Origin: an uncultured Clostridia bacterium | GTDB taxonomy: Bacteria > Bacillota > Clostridia > Oscillospirales > Acutalibacteraceae | NCBI GenBank assembly: GCA_937884975.1 | Contig: CAKZZS010000050.1 | Span: 26,603 to 90,602 of the forward strand | Direction: 5' to 3' | DNA: 64,000 nucleotides | Shown: in pieces, positions 46,360-54,953 of the stretch | How the letters are laid out: the number at the start of each line of letters is the position of its first letter | Position numbering within the stretch: the stretch's first letter is position 1 | Notes under the pieces: generated by a model | Databases searched by the model: none | Seen by the model: only the letters and a program-made list of their open reading frames with translations | What the model was told of the DNA's origin: nothing | Translations under genes and position numbers: made by a program

Positions 46360-46392
46360 CTATCAAGTTTGACCTCAAGACCGCTATCCCCT
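46322..46392 (+). pseudogene. Disrupted tRNA-Trp 5' half fused to element sequence (attL chimera)
   Basis: The first 38 nt match tRNA-Trp exactly through CTCCAAA, then the sequence switches to element DNA. The element part can still pair with the tRNA half: AGCGGTCT (46347-46354) with AGACCGCT (46378-46385), AGGGG (46322-46326) with CCCCT (46388-46392), and an internal CAAACT/AGTTTG hairpin. No T arm or CCA is present, so it cannot be a working tRNA. Confidence 0.85.
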
Positions 46393-46403
46393 CAAACAAA
46401 CAC

Positions 46404-46448
46404 AAACCGCTTTAGCCTCTTGAAACATCGGGATTTAGGCGGTTTTTT
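46404..46448 (+). terminator. Element-borne terminator downstream of the attL chimera
   Basis: AAACCGC pairs with GCGGTTT across a loop of about 28 nt, followed by TTTTTTGTTTT. It would end the tRNA operon transcript shortly after the broken tRNA. Confidence 0.65.
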
Positions 46449-46781
46449 GTTTTGTAATTTTTTGTATTTTCTCTGCTTTTTGTAAGCATCACAAATGCAA
46501 AAAAGAGTGTAAATTGTTGTCACAATTCCAACGATTCCGAACGCTACATCATCAAAAAAGCATCAATCGGTTAAAAGGCTTTTAATTTGTTCATAATCAA
46601 TCCCTACCATTCTTTTAGGTGCTTATCACAATAATTTTGGTTATATCAAAACGGCAATAAAAATTTCGAAAGGGTTTATATATTGTTTGTATGCGGTTTT
46701 TTATATAGGGGGTAGTATAATAAATCATACACCGTAACCGAGTCAAAAATCGAAAGACTGTTTTCAGCCTTTCGTTGTTTT
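46449..46781. other. Noncoding left arm of the mobile element
   Basis: No ORF is supported here. It contains an ATCATCAAAAAAGCATCAAT motif (46548-46567) that recurs near attR, and a 42-bp segment (46675-46716) that recurs near the right end. These are candidate integrase arm-type binding sites. Confidence 0.6.
46675..46716 (+). repeat. 42-bp direct repeat, left copy (pair at 60814-60855)
   Basis: It matches the right copy at 39 of 42 positions in the same orientation, with core TTGTTTGTAT and GGGGGTAGT. The two copies lie about 320 bp inside each end of the element. Confidence 0.8.
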
Positions 46782-47048
46782 TTACTCTTCGGGAACTTCT
46801 TCCATTATCTTTATTCCGAGGCAGAAGCCTTTTCTGAATGCGGCTCTTTCAAGGAAACAAGACAGTGCGTCGTTCCTTTTTATGTATTCCTCACACAGAG
46901 CCTTTTGTTCTTCATTCAGTGATTCCATCAGTTTTTCCTGCGATTCACCAAGTTGATTAAGGGCGAAATCGTACTCATGGTCGCCTTTGAACCTTATTTC
47001 CTCATTAGGAACAATGTTCCCGTACCACAGCTCGTCTATAATACTCAT
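46782..47048 (-). CDS. Small element protein, DUF6809-like
   Basis: An 88-aa acidic, helical protein starting MSIIDELWYGNIVPNEEI and ending in a hydrophobic helix (FRKGFCLGIKIMEEV). Proteins with this pattern occur often on Firmicute mobile elements next to integrases, and their role is unknown. I chose ATG 47048 because GGAGG sits 9 bases upstream. It lies about 100 bp after the integrase gene on the same strand. Confidence 0.75.
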   Translation of the reverse strand: MSIIDELWYGNIVPNEEIRFKGDHEYDFALNQLGESQEKLMESLNEEQKALCEEYIKRNDALSCFLERAAFRKGFCLGIKIMEEVPEE

Positions 47049-47150
47049 TTGCGATACCTCCTTCACAACACAAACAAATACCATATAACTCCCCAAAAGT
47101 CCAGAGAAATATTTAAAGCAAGGAATGATTTTTCACTCCTTGCCCTTTTT

Positions 47151-48365
47151 TTACATCTCAAACCCGTCAGTCATACCTGCAAGTCGGGATGTGTCCTTTT
47201 TGACATAATATATTTCCGTTATCTCTGAGGTCGTGTGTCCGAGAATATCAGCCACTTGTTTTGGCGTTAGCGATTTTATCGTTCCGTCCGGTTGTTTTAC
47301 ACCGTTTATAAGCGTGGTTGCAAAGGTGTGTCGAAGGGAATGTAAGCCTTTATGTTCAATATCGGCTAATTCAAGTATACGATAGAATCTTTTTCTCAGG
47401 CTGTTAGGCGTTGTATAGTTTCCGTCTGCCTCTGCTACGAGAGGAGCATCCTCACCGAAATACCGTTCTTTGCGTATTTCCTCAATCATTTTCATTGCGG
47501 TTTCATTAAGCGGTACTGAACGGATACTTGTCTTTGATTTCGGAGTACCAATTATCATTTCTCTGCCGCCGCTTTTCTCCGTACCTTCACGCTTGTACTG
47601 TTCCTTTACGGCTTGCTGAACATGAAGCACCTTGTTTTTAAGGTCAATGTCACAGTTACGGATGCCGAGCATTTCACCCGTTCTCAATCCCGTATTAAGC
47701 ATAAGGATAAATACCTCGGGTAGTTCGTGCTTGCGCTTACCGTTTTTGTATGTGCTAAAGGCTTCTTTTTTGAATGTTTCTATTTCCTCGGGAGTAAATA
47801 CGGTTACCGTTTCGCATGTTGGCTTTAATTCCTTACCCTGCGAGGCGTAGAAAACTGATTTTTTCGCCAACTGAACATGTCGCATAGGATTCTTAACCAA
47901 GTAATCCTCAAGCTCAAGATACCTGAAGAATTCATTGAGCAAATTGTATGTCTGCTTTACCGTAGAATAGGAGTAGCCTTTATCGGTCAGAGTCAGAATT
48001 GTCTTTTTCAAATCCGCAGATGTTATGTTTTCAATAACCTTTTCACCGAGCGAAGGATTTATCTGATTCTTTAATATCTGCTCGCATCTGTCATATGTTA
48101 TTCTGCTCACCGATGCAAATTTGAACACCCTGAGCCATTCGCCGAGAGCCTCAGACAGCTTTTTGGTTGCAATTACGGAATCGTTAACCTCATCATTGAA
48201 TGTGGCAATATAGTCCTTCATTTTGTTATTGACTTCAGCTTTGGTAGTGCCTGAGAAAGATTTTCTTTTCCTTTCTCCGTCTTCGTCCATATACCAGACT
48301 ACACCGCACCACCGCTTATCAGTTCTTTGAAAAGCGTTTCCGTTTGTGAGTAGTTTTCTTTGCAT
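47151..48365 (-). CDS. int: Tyrosine integrase of the mobile element
   Basis: A 404-aa site-specific recombinase. It has an N-terminal arm-binding domain (WCGVVWYMDEDGERKRKSFSG), a SAM-like core-binding domain (about residues 65-170) and a catalytic domain. The R-H-R-H-Y set is visible: LMLNTGLRTGEMLGIR (Arg), HSLRHTFATTLING (His-x-x-Arg), DILGHTTSEITEIYY (His and nucleophile Tyr). It stands next to attL, as expected for the enzyme that inserted the element into tRNA-Trp. Confidence 0.95.
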   Translation of the reverse strand: MQRKLLTNGNAFQRTDKRWCGVVWYMDEDGERKRKSFSGTTKAEVNNKMKDYIATFNDEVNDSVIATKKLSEALGEWLRVFKFASVSRITYDRCEQILKNQINPSLGEKVIENITSADLKKTILTLTDKGYSYSTVKQTYNLLNEFFRYLELEDYLVKNPMRHVQLAKKSVFYASQGKELKPTCETVTVFTPEEIETFKKEAFSTYKNGKRKHELPEVFILMLNTGLRTGEMLGIRNCDIDLKNKVLHVQQAVKEQYKREGTEKSGGREMIIGTPKSKTSIRSVPLNETAMKMIEEIRKERYFGEDAPLVAEADGNYTTPNSLRKRFYRILELADIEHKGLHSLRHTFATTLINGVKQPDGTIKSLTPKQVADILGHTTSEITEIYYVKKDTSRLAGMTDGFEM

Positions 48366-48429
48366 TTTGACACCTCCAACACAACAAATACCACAAAGGT
48401 TTTGAAATATCCAGACAATTTTTTTAATC

Positions 48430-50040
48430 TCACATTATCATTCCAAAGCTGTCTTCCTCTGCTTCATCTTCATCTTCGTCTTCCATCTCACCGCCATACT
48501 TAATAATCGGATTGCCGTTTTCATCTTCGCCGTCAATGTACCATAAGGTCTTTGAGTCACCTATCGAGAAGGTACCGTCATCGTAATAATGGATTTCCTT
48601 GTCTTCCGGTTCTTCTTCAACAGGTTTTTCCTCGTTCGTTTTATGGACAACCGTATCAATAATGGCAGCACCGATACCGATAGCGGCGGCAACATTTCCG
48701 GCAGCAGTTTCGGATGCTTCTTCATCAGTTTCCTTCTTGGTGTTTTCAGGCATACCTTTCAAGCCGAGAGCCTCACGCTTTTCCATCTGCCTTTTCATCA
48801 GTTCAATATCAAGCTGACCGTTCAGACTGTCTATTCTTTTTGAAGAACTGATGTTCATAGCGTATGCAAATAGACTTAAAGCATCGCCTACAATAACCTT
48901 GTTCGTGTTATCAGTGAAGCGCTGATTTGAATTATTCTGACTCGTATCAAGCTTCAGGACAAAGGATATGAGCTGATTCTTAAGTGAACGGAATTCCTTG
49001 TTTTCCTCAAGCGGTATATCTTCATCCTTACTGCTGTCGTAATATACCGATAGCTTTTCACGGTTGAGTCTGTTCCACTCGGAATACAGCTCGGCAATTT
49101 CAGGTACTTTTGCTATCTGTTTAACGAGATTATCCACCTTTTCCTTAACGCTTTTGGGCAGATAGCCGTAAACCTTTTTGCCGTCACAGTTTTGTAAATC
49201 CTTTGCCAGTTCAACAAACTGCCCGAGCATATTATCGCTGACTTCGGTATTGGCAAGGTGTATGAGTATCTCTCTGTACTTATCTTTAAGCTCCTGACGA
49301 ATATCTGACTGAAGTTTAAACAACTTGTACTGCTCGTTGCGGAATATATCATTGACAAATGCTTTTTTAAGATCAAGATAACCTTTCTTTGTTATATATC
49401 CGTTTCCGTGTTCGGAGTAAACCATAAGGTGAACATGAGGATGGTGTGCCGTGTTATAAAAGGCGGCGTACCATTTTAATTCACTCATATTGATTTTGTG
49501 AGCTTCGGCTATCTCATTAAGATTTCTTCTGATACAACCTTTCCATGCCTCTGCATTATCGTATCCGAGACGGGATGCGTCTTCTCTGCGAAGGGATATG
49601 ACATCCGTGAACACAATTCCGTGTATCTGAGACACTTCCTCGGCAACCTTATCGAGATCAATATCGTCATCCGTATCTGAAAACAAACCGTGCGAGCCGA
49701 GTTTTTCAACTCCGGGGCGCTCTGCGTAATAGTGAACGAGAGCATTCATATCGGGAACACAATCAGCGTTTCTGTCAACTATAGCGGCAAGCAGTTCGTC
49801 AGCATTCGCTCTTGTTCTTGCTTCGAGATAAGAGTTGAACTCGGGATAGAAATATACCTCGGGGAACTGACTTTTTGCTTTTCTTATGAGGTCATCCTGC
49901 CGCTTTGTACTCGGTCTTCTGTCTGTATTTATATCAATCTTTTCAACGCCCTCACGAGTAGCCATATACTGGAGCAGATTGCCTGCGCCTTTTGTTCTGC
50001 TTCCTCTTAAATATTTAGTTGATAAAACCAGATTTGCCAT
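48430..50040 (-). CDS. MobP-type relaxase
   Basis: A 536-aa DNA-nicking relaxase. The metal-binding HUH motif is AAFYNTAHHPHVHLMVYS (about residues 192-209). The N-terminal region (STKYLRGSRTKGAGNLLQYM) probably carries the nucleophilic Tyr. The sequence style matches the MobP3 relaxases of Firmicute mobilizable elements. The C-terminal 100 residues are acidic (EDEDEDEAEEDSF). It overlaps its accessory gene by one base. It initiates transfer at oriT, presumably the region 50450-50660. Confidence 0.9.
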   Translation of the reverse strand: MANLVLSTKYLRGSRTKGAGNLLQYMATREGVEKIDINTDRRPSTKRQDDLIRKAKSQFPEVYFYPEFNSYLEARTRANADELLAAIVDRNADCVPDMNALVHYYAERPGVEKLGSHGLFSDTDDDIDLDKVAEEVSQIHGIVFTDVISLRREDASRLGYDNAEAWKGCIRRNLNEIAEAHKINMSELKWYAAFYNTAHHPHVHLMVYSEHGNGYITKKGYLDLKKAFVNDIFRNEQYKLFKLQSDIRQELKDKYREILIHLANTEVSDNMLGQFVELAKDLQNCDGKKVYGYLPKSVKEKVDNLVKQIAKVPEIAELYSEWNRLNREKLSVYYDSSKDEDIPLEENKEFRSLKNQLISFVLKLDTSQNNSNQRFTDNTNKVIVGDALSLFAYAMNISSSKRIDSLNGQLDIELMKRQMEKREALGLKGMPENTKKETDEEASETAAGNVAAAIGIGAAIIDTVVHKTNEEKPVEEEPEDKEIHYYDDGTFSIGDSKTLWYIDGEDENGNPIIKYGGEMEDEDEDEAEEDSFGMIM

Positions 50041-50435
50041 TATGAATCATCCTCATCGCCGAATTCAATAACGCCGTTTGTTTCGGCAACCTTTTGTGCA
50101 ATCATATTTCTTTTCTCATCAATATCGTCAAGGGTGTAATCGTAACAGTCCGTAACGACATCCTGCATAACTCCTACCTCAACAGCTAACTTGAAAAGCA
50201 TTTCGCTGATGTTTTTCTCTGTTCCTGCAATTACATTTTTCAAGGAACGGTTGATTATGGGAGACAGGCAATCAACGCTCTGCTCTGCGTAAAGGTAAGA
50301 TATATAGAAATCAATTGCTTCGTTTATGAAGTCGCTTCGGCTTTTTGTTCCCGACAAAATCATTGCGGTCTTTATCTTATTGTCCTTTGACGGCTGCATC
50401 CAATATGCATACCTTTTCTTGTTTTCATCGTTCAT
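50040..50435 (-). CDS. Relaxosome accessory protein (MobC/ribbon-helix-helix-like)
   Basis: A 131-aa protein directly upstream of and overlapping the relaxase. The N-terminal segment KIKTAMILSGTKSRSDFINEAIDFYISYL has the beta-strand then two-helix pattern of ribbon-helix-helix DNA-binding proteins. It probably binds oriT to help the relaxase. No closer assignment is possible by eye. Confidence 0.75.
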   Translation of the reverse strand: MNDENKKRYAYWMQPSKDNKIKTAMILSGTKSRSDFINEAIDFYISYLYAEQSVDCLSPIINRSLKNVIAGTEKNISEMLFKLAVEVGVMQDVVTDCYDYTLDDIDEKRNMIAQKVAETNGVIEFGDEDDS

Positions 50436-50449
50436 TTTCTTAAACCTCT

Positions 50450-50660
50450 CAAATGTATATAGACACTCGTTGACTCACATTCTTAAAACCCTGAAACAGT
50501 CGGCTCTGCCGTCTGATGTGAGTCCGTCAGGAGTGCGTAAGCGACACCTGACTTAACCCTGCTTCCGATAATATCGGAGAATAACTCCCCGAATGACAAG
50601 GCACACCGAAGAACACCTTTTCCACACGCTCTCAAAAATCGTCCGTAACGCTTTTTCACC
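50450..50660. other. Candidate origin of transfer (oriT)
   Basis: A noncoding stretch upstream of the relaxase operon with two inverted repeats: an imperfect GTCAGG...CCTGAC structure with a TAA loop (50526-50552), and a perfect TCCGATA-A-TATCGGA (50564-50578). Position and inverted repeats are typical of oriT. The nick site cannot be assigned. Confidence 0.5.
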
Positions 50661-50729
50661 TTATCTGCGACTCTTTTCCTTATATCATTTATTACTCGTC
50701 TAGTAGGGCGTACCGGTTGGCTCTTTGCG

Positions 50730-50939
50730 TTATCTTTTCTCTTTGAGTTTCTTTTGAAACCAAGCTTTGAATTCCTCTCTCGGAATTAACACTCTGCCTT
50801 TGATTTTAATACACGGGAAGTCTTTTTCCTTTGTCAGCTCATACGCAGTTGATTTTGAAATTGAAAGCACTTGTGAAAGTTCCTGAACAGAAAACACAAG
50901 CGGCAGTTCATCAAAAGAATTGTATTCCTTTTTCTCCAT
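50730..50939 (-). CDS. Excisionase-like helix-turn-helix protein
   Basis: A 69-aa protein with an HTH_17 (excisionase/MerR-like) fold: FSVQELSQVLSISKSTAYELTKEKDFPCIKIKGRVLIPREEF, C-terminal basic tail. Such proteins direct element excision or act as small regulators. It has its own promoter and lies upstream of the mobilisation genes. Confidence 0.85.
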   Translation of the reverse strand: MEKKEYNSFDELPLVFSVQELSQVLSISKSTAYELTKEKDFPCIKIKGRVLIPREEFKAWFQKKLKEKR

Positions 50940-50979
50940 TTAACACACCTCATTCAGAACATTTGTTTGCTAGATAAAA

Positions 50980-51008
50980 ATTATATCAATTATATTTTCG
51001 TTTGTAAA
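50980..51008 (-). promoter_or_regulatory. Promoter of the excisionase-like gene
   Basis: On the minus strand, TTTACA (51003-51008) and TATAAT (50980-50985) are 17 bp apart. Confidence 0.65.
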
Positions 51009-51075
51009 GTAAGATTGAAAGTCAATGTACTTTTTATTGTACAGACAAATGCATTTTCTAAAAAGCAACTGGCAT

Positions 51076-51107
51076 GAAAACAGAGCGTAGATAACTCCAC
51101 ACTCTGT
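51076..51107 (-). terminator. Terminator of the pilus operon
   Basis: ACAGAG(T)G pairs with C(G)CTCTGT on the minus strand around a 12-nt loop, followed by TTTTC. It lies about 90 bp after the last sortase gene. Confidence 0.65.
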
Positions 51108-51194
51108 CGTTTTGTATTTTACTCTATGCGAAATGGTTTATTCTCTTATCAAGACGGAACAAGTCGAATGTACCCATGTCACTTTACCACCATA

Positions 51195-51809
51195 TCATTC
51201 AGTTGCAAACTGTCTAATATCAGTACGCACACAACGCAAGGTAACTCTTTGCCTTCCTCCATAGTTACAAGTAAAAAGAGTTAAATCCCAACCATTGTCT
51301 TGTTTCATTTCCTCTACATTATTACCATTAATCAAGTCAATTTCTTTTACCGTATAAGTATATGTCATACCCATCATATCGGTAAACCTTACTATGTCGC
51401 CCTTGCTTACATATTTGAGTTTTCCGAAATGGCTCTGGTAATTATGAGCACAGATAATAAGCGAACCATCTGTGATGCTTCCGGTGTATCGGCATGGAGA
51501 GTTTTTCAATTTTGACAAACTCCAGTCCGCCTGCACAGGAAGATTGATGTCCAGCGAGGGTATGGAAATTACACCTATATATTCTGTCGAATCAATTATT
51601 GCAATGCGTTCGGAGTTTTCGTTCATTTCATAGATTGATTCGTCTTTATTATTGACTACATTATCAAGAAGCGTTGATGCAGTTTCTCCTGCTCTTTTAT
51701 CAATAATAATGTTATAAGTAAACAAGCCCCCGGCAGCTGCAATAAGCAGTATGCCGAGAGTCATTAAAATAATTCCCTGTTTAGTTTTCTTCCTTTTTTC
51801 CGTTGACAT
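51195..51809 (-). CDS. Second sortase of the pilus locus (not class C)
   Basis: A 204-aa sortase transpeptidase with an N-terminal TM anchor (about residues 12-34). Catalytic residues are His in SLIICAHNYQSHFG, Cys in LTLFTCNYGG and Arg in RVTLRCVR. It lacks the C-terminal TM and lid of class C, so it more likely anchors finished pili or another substrate to the wall. The class (B/D/other) is uncertain. I chose ATG 51809, with AAAGGA 12 bases upstream, over a TTG at 51830. It overlaps the minor pilin gene. Confidence 0.88.
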   Translation of the reverse strand: MSTEKRKKTKQGIILMTLGILLIAAAGGLFTYNIIIDKRAGETASTLLDNVVNNKDESIYEMNENSERIAIIDSTEYIGVISIPSLDINLPVQADWSLSKLKNSPCRYTGSITDGSLIICAHNYQSHFGKLKYVSKGDIVRFTDMMGMTYTYTVKEIDLINGNNVEEMKQDNGWDLTLFTCNYGGRQRVTLRCVRTDIRQFATE

Positions 51810-52449
51810 ACACAACGAATCCTTTCGCAAATACTAAAGCACCGCAAAGTCCTAACACGGGAATAGGGAACTGAAGCATGCCTGTTTGAGGCAATTTATC
51901 GGTTGAACTGGTCTTAGACGGAGTGGTAACCGTATCAGTATCAGTGTCCGTATCTGTATGAGGCTCTGTAGTCGTCTCCTCAGGAATATCGATTTTCGGT
52001 TGTGCAGTAATATTGAACGATGCGCCGTCTTCCGAAACCATAGGAATAAAAACTATAAACGGATTGAATATTCCGTCGGGGGAATAGACCAGATATGCGC
52101 CGAGATCGCACTCGGCGAACACAGCCGTACCCTCGCTGTCAGTTACAGCGCTCACGCCACTGACAACTTTCGACTTGGCAATAGGATAAAGATCGTTAGC
52201 TGCATCCGTACTCATAAGGTCAACTTCTGTTTCCGAGAAATCAGCCGTCAGTGAGAAGGATATGTCCGATTCGGTAAATGAGCAGTCTGCAACCTTAATA
52301 ACAGTTGCCGTCTGATTTTCAAGTGGTTGCTTGTCTGCCTTGTTAATCATAACAACGGTTATACTGCCCGAAGTAGGATAAGCATATACTGAAAAACACG
52401 GTAATAGCATTAAGAAAACAACCGTAAGAAACGATAGTACCTTTTTCAA
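51781..52449 (-). CDS. Minor pilin with LPQTG sorting signal
   Basis: A 222-aa secreted protein with a signal peptide (about 1-24, ending VYA), a Cna-B/SpaA-like fold (ITVVMINKADKQPLENQT, GTAVFAECDLGAYLVYS), a short Thr/Asp repeat (TDTDTDTDT), and an LPQTG motif followed by a hydrophobic helix and a charged tail. Small LPxTG pilins in this position usually form the pilus base that links to the wall. It lies between the two sortase genes. Confidence 0.88.
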   Translation of the reverse strand: MKKVLSFLTVVFLMLLPCFSVYAYPTSGSITVVMINKADKQPLENQTATVIKVADCSFTESDISFSLTADFSETEVDLMSTDAANDLYPIAKSKVVSGVSAVTDSEGTAVFAECDLGAYLVYSPDGIFNPFIVFIPMVSEDGASFNITAQPKIDIPEETTTEPHTDTDTDTDTVTTPSKTSSTDKLPQTGMLQFPIPVLGLCGALVFAKGFVVYVNGKKEEN

Positions 52450-52452
52450 ACA

Positions 52453-53298
52453 TTATCCCTCCTTTTTAGTATATTTTTTCTTTCTTGTTTTAATAAGAAC
52501 AGTTATAAATATCAATGTCATCAACGGTGCGCCAATCACAGTAATAAGCAACCCAGTATCAATAACTTTATGTGTTTCGATGTCTGCAGAATTTGTTTTT
52601 TCAATTGCGGCGCTGTAAGGAATGCGAGTTCCCCGTATGAGTAATCTGTGTGTGTTCACTCCGTAAGGAGTGCAGGTCACGAGGGTTACATGATCTTCGC
52701 CATCAATTATTTGCAGATCGCGTGTTTCCGTAGGCAGAACTGTCTTTATCTGGTCAACCTCATATGCAAGAACATCATCAAGCACATAGATATAAAACAC
52801 ATCGCCTTCTTCAAGCTTATCCAAATCGGAAAACAACTTTGCGGACGGAAGACCTCTGTGCCCTGTAAGAACGGCATGCGTTCCTTCACCGCCTACGGGC
52901 AGAGAAGTGGTCGGAATATGACCGATGCCGGATTGCAAAACGGATTCTTTGGTCGTGTGGTAAACGGGCATTTTGAGATTAAGAGAGTCTATTTTAACAT
53001 AACCTATCATACCGTCTCCGGCAGGATTCATAGCGGAACGATAAGCCTCATTACCCTCAAGATCCTCAGAATTTTTAGGGAACTCGTTTGTAGTAAGCTT
53101 CGAATTGTATGCACGGGCTTCGTCGAGGATTTTCGTAAAATCATCCTTTGACATCTCGGCGACCTGTTCCTCATATGAATTGATCGCAACCGATTGATGT
53201 GCCTTGTTGACCATATCACTTACAGTCGGGTACATCATCAAACCAAGCCCGACGAGGAAAACGATTATTAACAATATCGTAGAAAAATGTTTTTTCAT
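52453..53298 (-). CDS. srtC: Class C (pilus-polymerising) sortase
   Basis: A 281-aa sortase. It has an N-terminal TM, a helical region, the lid-type segment YRSAMNPAGDGMIGYVKI, catalytic His in HAVLTGHRGLPSAKLF, Cys in VTLVTCTPYGVNTHRLLIRG with the Arg, and a C-terminal TM and basic tail (KTRKKKYTKKEG). This C-terminal TM is diagnostic of class C enzymes, which join pilins through lysines. I chose ATG 53298 because GGAGATAG precedes it. It follows the major pilin gene. Confidence 0.93.
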   Translation of the reverse strand: MKKHFSTILLIIVFLVGLGLMMYPTVSDMVNKAHQSVAINSYEEQVAEMSKDDFTKILDEARAYNSKLTTNEFPKNSEDLEGNEAYRSAMNPAGDGMIGYVKIDSLNLKMPVYHTTKESVLQSGIGHIPTTSLPVGGEGTHAVLTGHRGLPSAKLFSDLDKLEEGDVFYIYVLDDVLAYEVDQIKTVLPTETRDLQIIDGEDHVTLVTCTPYGVNTHRLLIRGTRIPYSAAIEKTNSADIETHKVIDTGLLITVIGAPLMTLIFITVLIKTRKKKYTKKEG

Positions 53299-53332
53299 AC
53301 TATCTCCGTGCTTAACATGATGATAAATCCGA

Positions 53333-53366
53333 CTCTTACCCGAGGTGTTAACGCCCCGGGTAAGAG
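53333..53366 (-). other. Strong hairpin between major pilin and sortase C genes
   Basis: CTCTTACCCG pairs perfectly with CGGGTAAGAG, with further inner pairs around GTTAAC. No T run follows on either strand. It may be a partial terminator or mRNA-stabilising structure that keeps pilin levels above sortase levels. Confidence 0.6.
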
Positions 53367-53397
53367 AGCTAAATAAAATTAATTTAAATAACACGAA

Positions 53398-54897
53398 TCA
53401 GGCGGTTACCTTTCTTCTCTTAATAACAAGAACAATAACTGCTGCAAGCATAACAACTATGCCCCCTACTGTAAATATAACAGTGCCCATACCGCCTGTT
53501 GAGGGGAGAAGCCCGCCTGCCTTATTGACAACAGTCTTCGTGTTGCCGGAAACGCTTGTAACATTACCGTTTGTATCATATGTAGCTGTGATTGTAATTT
53601 CAACGGGATCTGTCAAAAGGTTGTAGGTCGCAGGAGCTTCGATTTCGGTAAGGGTATATGTGCCTTCACCGAGACCGTCGATATAGATCTTACCGTTTGA
53701 ATCCGAAATGACAGTTGCATTTGCCTCAGTAGCAGCAAGTGTGTCAGAAACCTTGTATCTTCCCGAAGAAAGAGTAACGGGAATAAAGTTGCCATTGTTA
53801 TCTTTAAGTACAAACTTTGCGCCGGGAAGTTTTTCGTCCTTGTCATTAACCTTTGTAACATCGATGCTGAAAAGATAGATATGAACCTCTGAAGGAGGTG
53901 TTGTTTCCTTGATAGTAAGGTCGTCAACATTGTTGCTGTATTCAAGTTCGGCTTCGTTTGAGTTACCTGTTGCGTCGGGATAAATCTTAGCGTCAGCACT
54001 TACTCTTGCCGAGTAGGTAATGGTGATAGGCGTATCCTTAGCATAGTTTTTAATAATTGCGAAGGGAACGGTAATTGTCATGGTCTGACCGCTGTAAACG
54101 ATTTCGCACGAAGAGGTAACATCGTCGGTACCGATTGTAACCTTAGCATTCTCGTCGGGGATAAGAGCGTCGCTCATAGTATCGCTAACCTTATAGGTAT
54201 AGTTGGTATAACCGGTGAGATCGGGAACATTGGAGTCAATCTGGAATCCAACATGCTGGTTAATGGTTGCCGAAACTGCATCCTCACCCGTTGCGGAAGC
54301 GGTATTAGTAGCCGAATCACCAACACCGGTAATCTTCTTGTCGATAGTGGGAACCGATGCCTTAAGAACGATTGTGGCGTCCGGATCGGTTGTTGTAAGA
54401 GCAATGTTTGCGATTGCCTTTTCAGCGTTGTTGCCGGGCGTAGCGCTACCCTCGTCATAAACGAGATAGTAACCGTTATCAAGACCTGTAATAGTTGCAC
54501 TGTTCGCATTGTCAGCTGTTACGGAGCCAGCGGCGTCGCCCCTTGAACCGTAAATATCCTTTGCAAATGCCTGAAGTGCTTCATCACCTGAAATAGCAGA
54601 AACATACGAATACGCTTTTGCATCAAGATCTTCGCCAAGGTCGTCTGAAAGTGAAAGACCTTCAAAATATGATACAAATGCCGGAGCAATTTTGTAGTCA
54701 TACACAGTTTTCTCAGCATTATAAGTTACATCAAAAATCTTATATGCCTTATATGTATGACCGTTCATTGAAACCGCTTCATTGCTGTTTGTAATAGTGA
54801 TTGTACCTGTGCCTGCTGCCATAGCAGGAACAAGCATTGCTGATAACACTAACAATGTAAGTACTGCTGCTAAAATTGTTTTTGCTGTTTTTCTCAT
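53398..54897 (-). CDS. Major (shaft) pilin with LPSTG sorting signal
   Basis: A 499-aa secreted protein with a signal peptide (about residues 1-27), Cna-B/SpaA-type domains, an E-box-like YTLTEIEAPATYNLL near residue 430, and a C-terminal LPSTGG motif followed by a TM helix and RRKVTA tail. It has the position and size of a backbone pilin, upstream of the class C sortase. A canonical YPKN pilin lysine motif is not evident; the nearest place is SEVHIYLFSIDVTK (about residue 340), where the PK is replaced. Confidence 0.9.
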   Translation of the reverse strand: MRKTAKTILAAVLTLLVLSAMLVPAMAAGTGTITITNSNEAVSMNGHTYKAYKIFDVTYNAEKTVYDYKIAPAFVSYFEGLSLSDDLGEDLDAKAYSYVSAISGDEALQAFAKDIYGSRGDAAGSVTADNANSATITGLDNGYYLVYDEGSATPGNNAEKAIANIALTTTDPDATIVLKASVPTIDKKITGVGDSATNTASATGEDAVSATINQHVGFQIDSNVPDLTGYTNYTYKVSDTMSDALIPDENAKVTIGTDDVTSSCEIVYSGQTMTITVPFAIIKNYAKDTPITITYSARVSADAKIYPDATGNSNEAELEYSNNVDDLTIKETTPPSEVHIYLFSIDVTKVNDKDEKLPGAKFVLKDNNGNFIPVTLSSGRYKVSDTLAATEANATVISDSNGKIYIDGLGEGTYTLTEIEAPATYNLLTDPVEITITATYDTNGNVTSVSGNTKTVVNKAGGLLPSTGGMGTVIFTVGGIVVMLAAVIVLVIKRRKVTA

Positions 54898-54953
54898 TGT
54901 AAAACACCTTTCATTTGATTGTATTTAAAACTATATTTATAACTGATTTATTT

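Noticed and set aside
46211..46405. A 64-aa minus-strand ORF over the tRNA genes and attL
   Set aside because: It is the antisense reading of tRNA sequence (a common artefact); no ribosome binding site and no conserved domain.
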